From: Sphagnum magellanicum
Taxonomy: Eukaryota > Streptophyta > Sphagnopsida > Sphagnales > Sphagnaceae
NCBI GenBank assembly: GCA_021904315.1
Contig: CM038909.1
Coordinates: forward strand, 21,738,212 to 21,802,211
Direction of reading: 5' to 3'
Length of the DNA stretch: 64,000 nt
A program made the translations under genes and the position numbers. The notes beneath the pieces were generated by a model that had not been told where the DNA came from, did not search any database, and saw only the letters and a program-made list of their open reading frames with translations. This document shows, piece after piece, positions 61,701 to 64,000 of the stretch. How positions within the stretch are numbered: the stretch's first letter is position 1; the number at the start of each line of letters is the position of its first letter.

Positions 61701-62298
61701 TCAACAAATTTTCTTTGCATGTTTGTTTCGATTGATGAAGATTTATTTTATTTATATCATGCATTTGACAAGTCTATGAGGTTAATCAAAAGGAACATGT
61801 TAGCATCATTTAGCAGTTAGTTTGCACCTTGAAATGTATCCAATGTTATGTAGCATGAAGGACTCTTTCCATTTTTGCCTTGAATTCATCCCATGTGAGT
61901 GACCATGTATTTTCCTATCTTCATGTCATACTTGCCTCCATCATGCAATGGGCGTAACCTTTCAAATAGGTATGAACCAACTCCGTCATAGTCTTGTTCA
62001 ACAAATTTTCTTTGCATGTTTGTTTCGATTGATGAAGATGTATTTATATCATGCATTTGACAAGTCTATGAGGTTAATCAGAAGGAACATGTTTGCATCA
62101 TTTAGTAGTTAGTTTGCACCTTGAAATGTATCCAATGTTACGTAGCATGAAAGACTCTTTCCATTTTCGCCTTGAATTCATCCCATGTCAGAGACCCTGT
62201 ATTTTCCTATCTTCATGTCATACTTACCTCCATCATGCAATGGGCGTAACCCCTTCAAATAGGTATGAACCAACTCCATTATAGTGTCTTGTTCAACC
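61701..62298 (-). repeat. 297-bp tandem duplication, possibly of a retroelement fossil
   Basis: Copy 1 starts at 61701 (TCAACAAATTTTCTTTGCAT) and copy 2 at 61998. They match at most positions, with a few small indels and substitutions. On the minus strand a stretch reading like WDEFKAKMER recalls Gag of LTR elements, so this may be a duplicated piece of a broken, old element. The Gag likeness is weak. Confidence 0.55.
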
Positions 62299-64000
62299 TT
62301 CTCTTTACAAGTGACATTTCACCGAAGGGCAGAAGTTGTTATCCACCGTCACAGCAATTAGATGACACTTTTGTAAACACGTAACTTTTTATTGGAGGCC
62401 TTCTTATTTAGAGGAAGACCCATCAACAATTGATGCCAACGCAGTCGTGGGTTGTTCATAATTGAGTTATAACAGGCTTCCAGTTAGGTTCACTTTGTTC
62501 TGGCTGCAATTCAGCACCTGAGCTCATTGTCATGCATGAGTTGATTGTCAGGTGCAATTAACTAACCTCAATTGCCGATTGTGTTTTCTTGCTGTGGCAT
62601 CAAACACACAGTCTTGATCAAATTTGTAAAGTAAGTACTTAAGTTACTTCACATGAGCAATTTGATCACACTTTCTATATGGCAAGGCTCTATGCAAGTA
62701 ATTACTTAAGTTACTTCACATGAGCAATCAATCACACTTTCTATTTGCTCCATATATTTTACTTGTAGTGTGTACGGTGGGGAGACAGATTTTGCCTCCA
62801 GAGAATGAAAAAGCTGCTAAGATTTGAGTACTAGATTGTAGCATTTGTTTTGGGTGCAAATTTTTGTCACTTGTTGACAAAATTTTTTTCCCATAATCCA
62901 GTGTGATGACTCATACAATGGATTTTTGTGAAAGGGATGTGCCAAAGTTGCCAGATCTTGAGGAAGTTATTTTTTCTGAAACCGCCATATTTACACAATA
63001 GTTCCAGCAGGTCGCCAAAATATAGCAGGACTCTTAGAATTATCTACTTTCCTCTGTTACCTTGAGCTGAATTTGGCTACATCATACAATCAAAACAATG
63101 CTTGATAGCAAAAACAAATTTTGGGTGGGCCTATAATACAAGCAAGAAGTTGTTGAAATCAATCAATCAATGAGACCTACATTCTCAAACTTTCTCCAGA
63201 AAACATGGGTTCTTCATTTTCTTTTTTCTTCAAAAGTAGTAACTTGTTGTTCTTTGTGATTGAGCTAAGGTGAAGATCATCCTCCATAAAAACTTTTAGC
63301 CAAGTTTTGGCTACAAATGAATTATGAAACTATAAAGAGATACTCATACATGCTCTGATACCCACACAAAACTACACTACACTCCCTCACCTTTCTTTCT
63401 TGAACACCTAGCTTGGAGGAATGCCAACCTTAAAAAGCTGTTAGCCAAAAGCTATAATAAAACATGAGTCTCCACCTTAACAACAAATAGGAATACCATG
63501 GTAGTATCATTTGGTAAGTAACATACAAAGAACAATAATGCTAGGCAATGAATATGTTGTTGCAAATCCTGGGCTTTGACAATTGAACCAACTAAACTAT
63601 TTTCCTGAACATAATAAATCATCGTAGATAATTTATCAGGATCTTTTCATTATACCGAATATGTCAGTATAAATCCGAAAGTCAAAACTATCTCTTCCAG
63701 TCTCTTTCAACTTTCAGACTGAAGTCACAATGCTAATGTGGCTAGCAACCCTGCACAACAAAGGCGTGCGACTCTCTTTGCACCGGAAGGCACTTGGCAA
63801 TAAAAGGGTTAGTCAACCCGTAGCCTTGCATGCTTTGGGACCATTAATTACTGCGTAATGACCTCAAAGCATGCAAGTCTAGATCGTTTTCAAGGCAAAG
63901 CCTACATAGTTGCAATCGCTTGCAAATCCTGGGTTTTGACAATTGAATATGTTGTTGCAGTCACTTGCAATCCTGGCCTGGCTTTCACAATAAGCTGGCA
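62299..64000. other. Right edge, non-coding
   Basis: No gene recognised. It holds a 67-bp tandem duplication (GTAAGTACTTAAGTTACTTC type, starting at 62631 and 62698). The phrase GCAAATCCTGGG.TTTGACAA appears twice (about 63560 and 63921). Confidence 0.4.
63825..63877. repeat. Palindrome with perfect 13-bp arms
   Basis: CTTGCATGCTTTG (63825-63837) and CAAAGCATGCAAG (63865-63877) are perfect reverse complements. The 27-base centre contains a further CATTA/TAATG pair, so the whole 53 bp can fold as one hairpin. Confidence 0.85.

Noticed and set aside
1-64000. CRISPR arrays, operons, riboswitches or prophage
   Set aside because: The window is plant nuclear DNA with spliced genes; none of the repeats has CRISPR-like direct repeat/spacer structure.

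Overview
The window is nuclear DNA of a land plant, most likely a non-seed plant such as a fern, lycophyte or bryophyte. The basis is spliced genes with GT-AG introns, a plastid-targeted tetrapyrrole enzyme, a plant SIN3-like corepressor, AAACCCTA telo-boxes and CT/GA-rich leaders. Between the genes lie very AT-rich, repeat-laden spacers with decayed transposons. The lineage is an inference from protein flavour and transposon types; no marker settles it.

Layout: 1-11.2 kb is a gene island. It holds a small intronless VOC/glyoxalase-fold gene (+, 2532-2942) whose flanks carry local duplications, a four-exon gene for acidic ribosomal stalk protein P1 (-, 4736-6349), and an intronless TPT/nucleotide-sugar-transporter-type membrane protein (-, 9455-10537). 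A 4-copy ~157 bp tandem repeat (11.22-11.85 kb) closes the island. 11.9-33 kb is AT-rich and essentially gene-free. It contains a decayed hAT-like/BED transposase relic (16.5-18.3 kb) with a ~0.6 kb insertion, a broken LTR-retroelement fossil (about 18.35-20.2 kb), several minisatellite-like tracts and a 24-bp poly-C run. 33.2-37.3 kb regains genic composition and probably holds an unidentified minus-strand gene, of which only the last two exons can be proposed. 37.7-39.1 kb is an ancient degenerate satellite, followed by more AT-rich spacer to about 45 kb. 46.0-46.65 kb carries two tandem repeat blocks. 47.27-48.55 kb is a minisatellite with an 82-bp higher-order dimer, directly upstream of the SIN3-like gene.

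49.8-54.35 kb is an uninterrupted 1515-codon SIN3-like (paired amphipathic helix) corepressor. Related genes in seed plants are multi-intronic, so the lack of introns is the most striking gene-level feature here. 56.9-60.3 kb is a four-exon plastid glutamate-1-semialdehyde 2,1-aminomutase gene on the minus strand, rebuilt here to 499 codons. The last 3.7 kb holds duplicated non-coding segments and a palindrome.

The genes have unrelated housekeeping or regulatory roles (translation, sugar-phosphate or nucleotide-sugar transport, chromatin repression, chlorophyll/heme precursor synthesis); I see no pathway cluster. Exon boundaries for the P1 and GSA genes were read by hand from family conservation plus GT/AG and phase agreement. 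No homology search was run.
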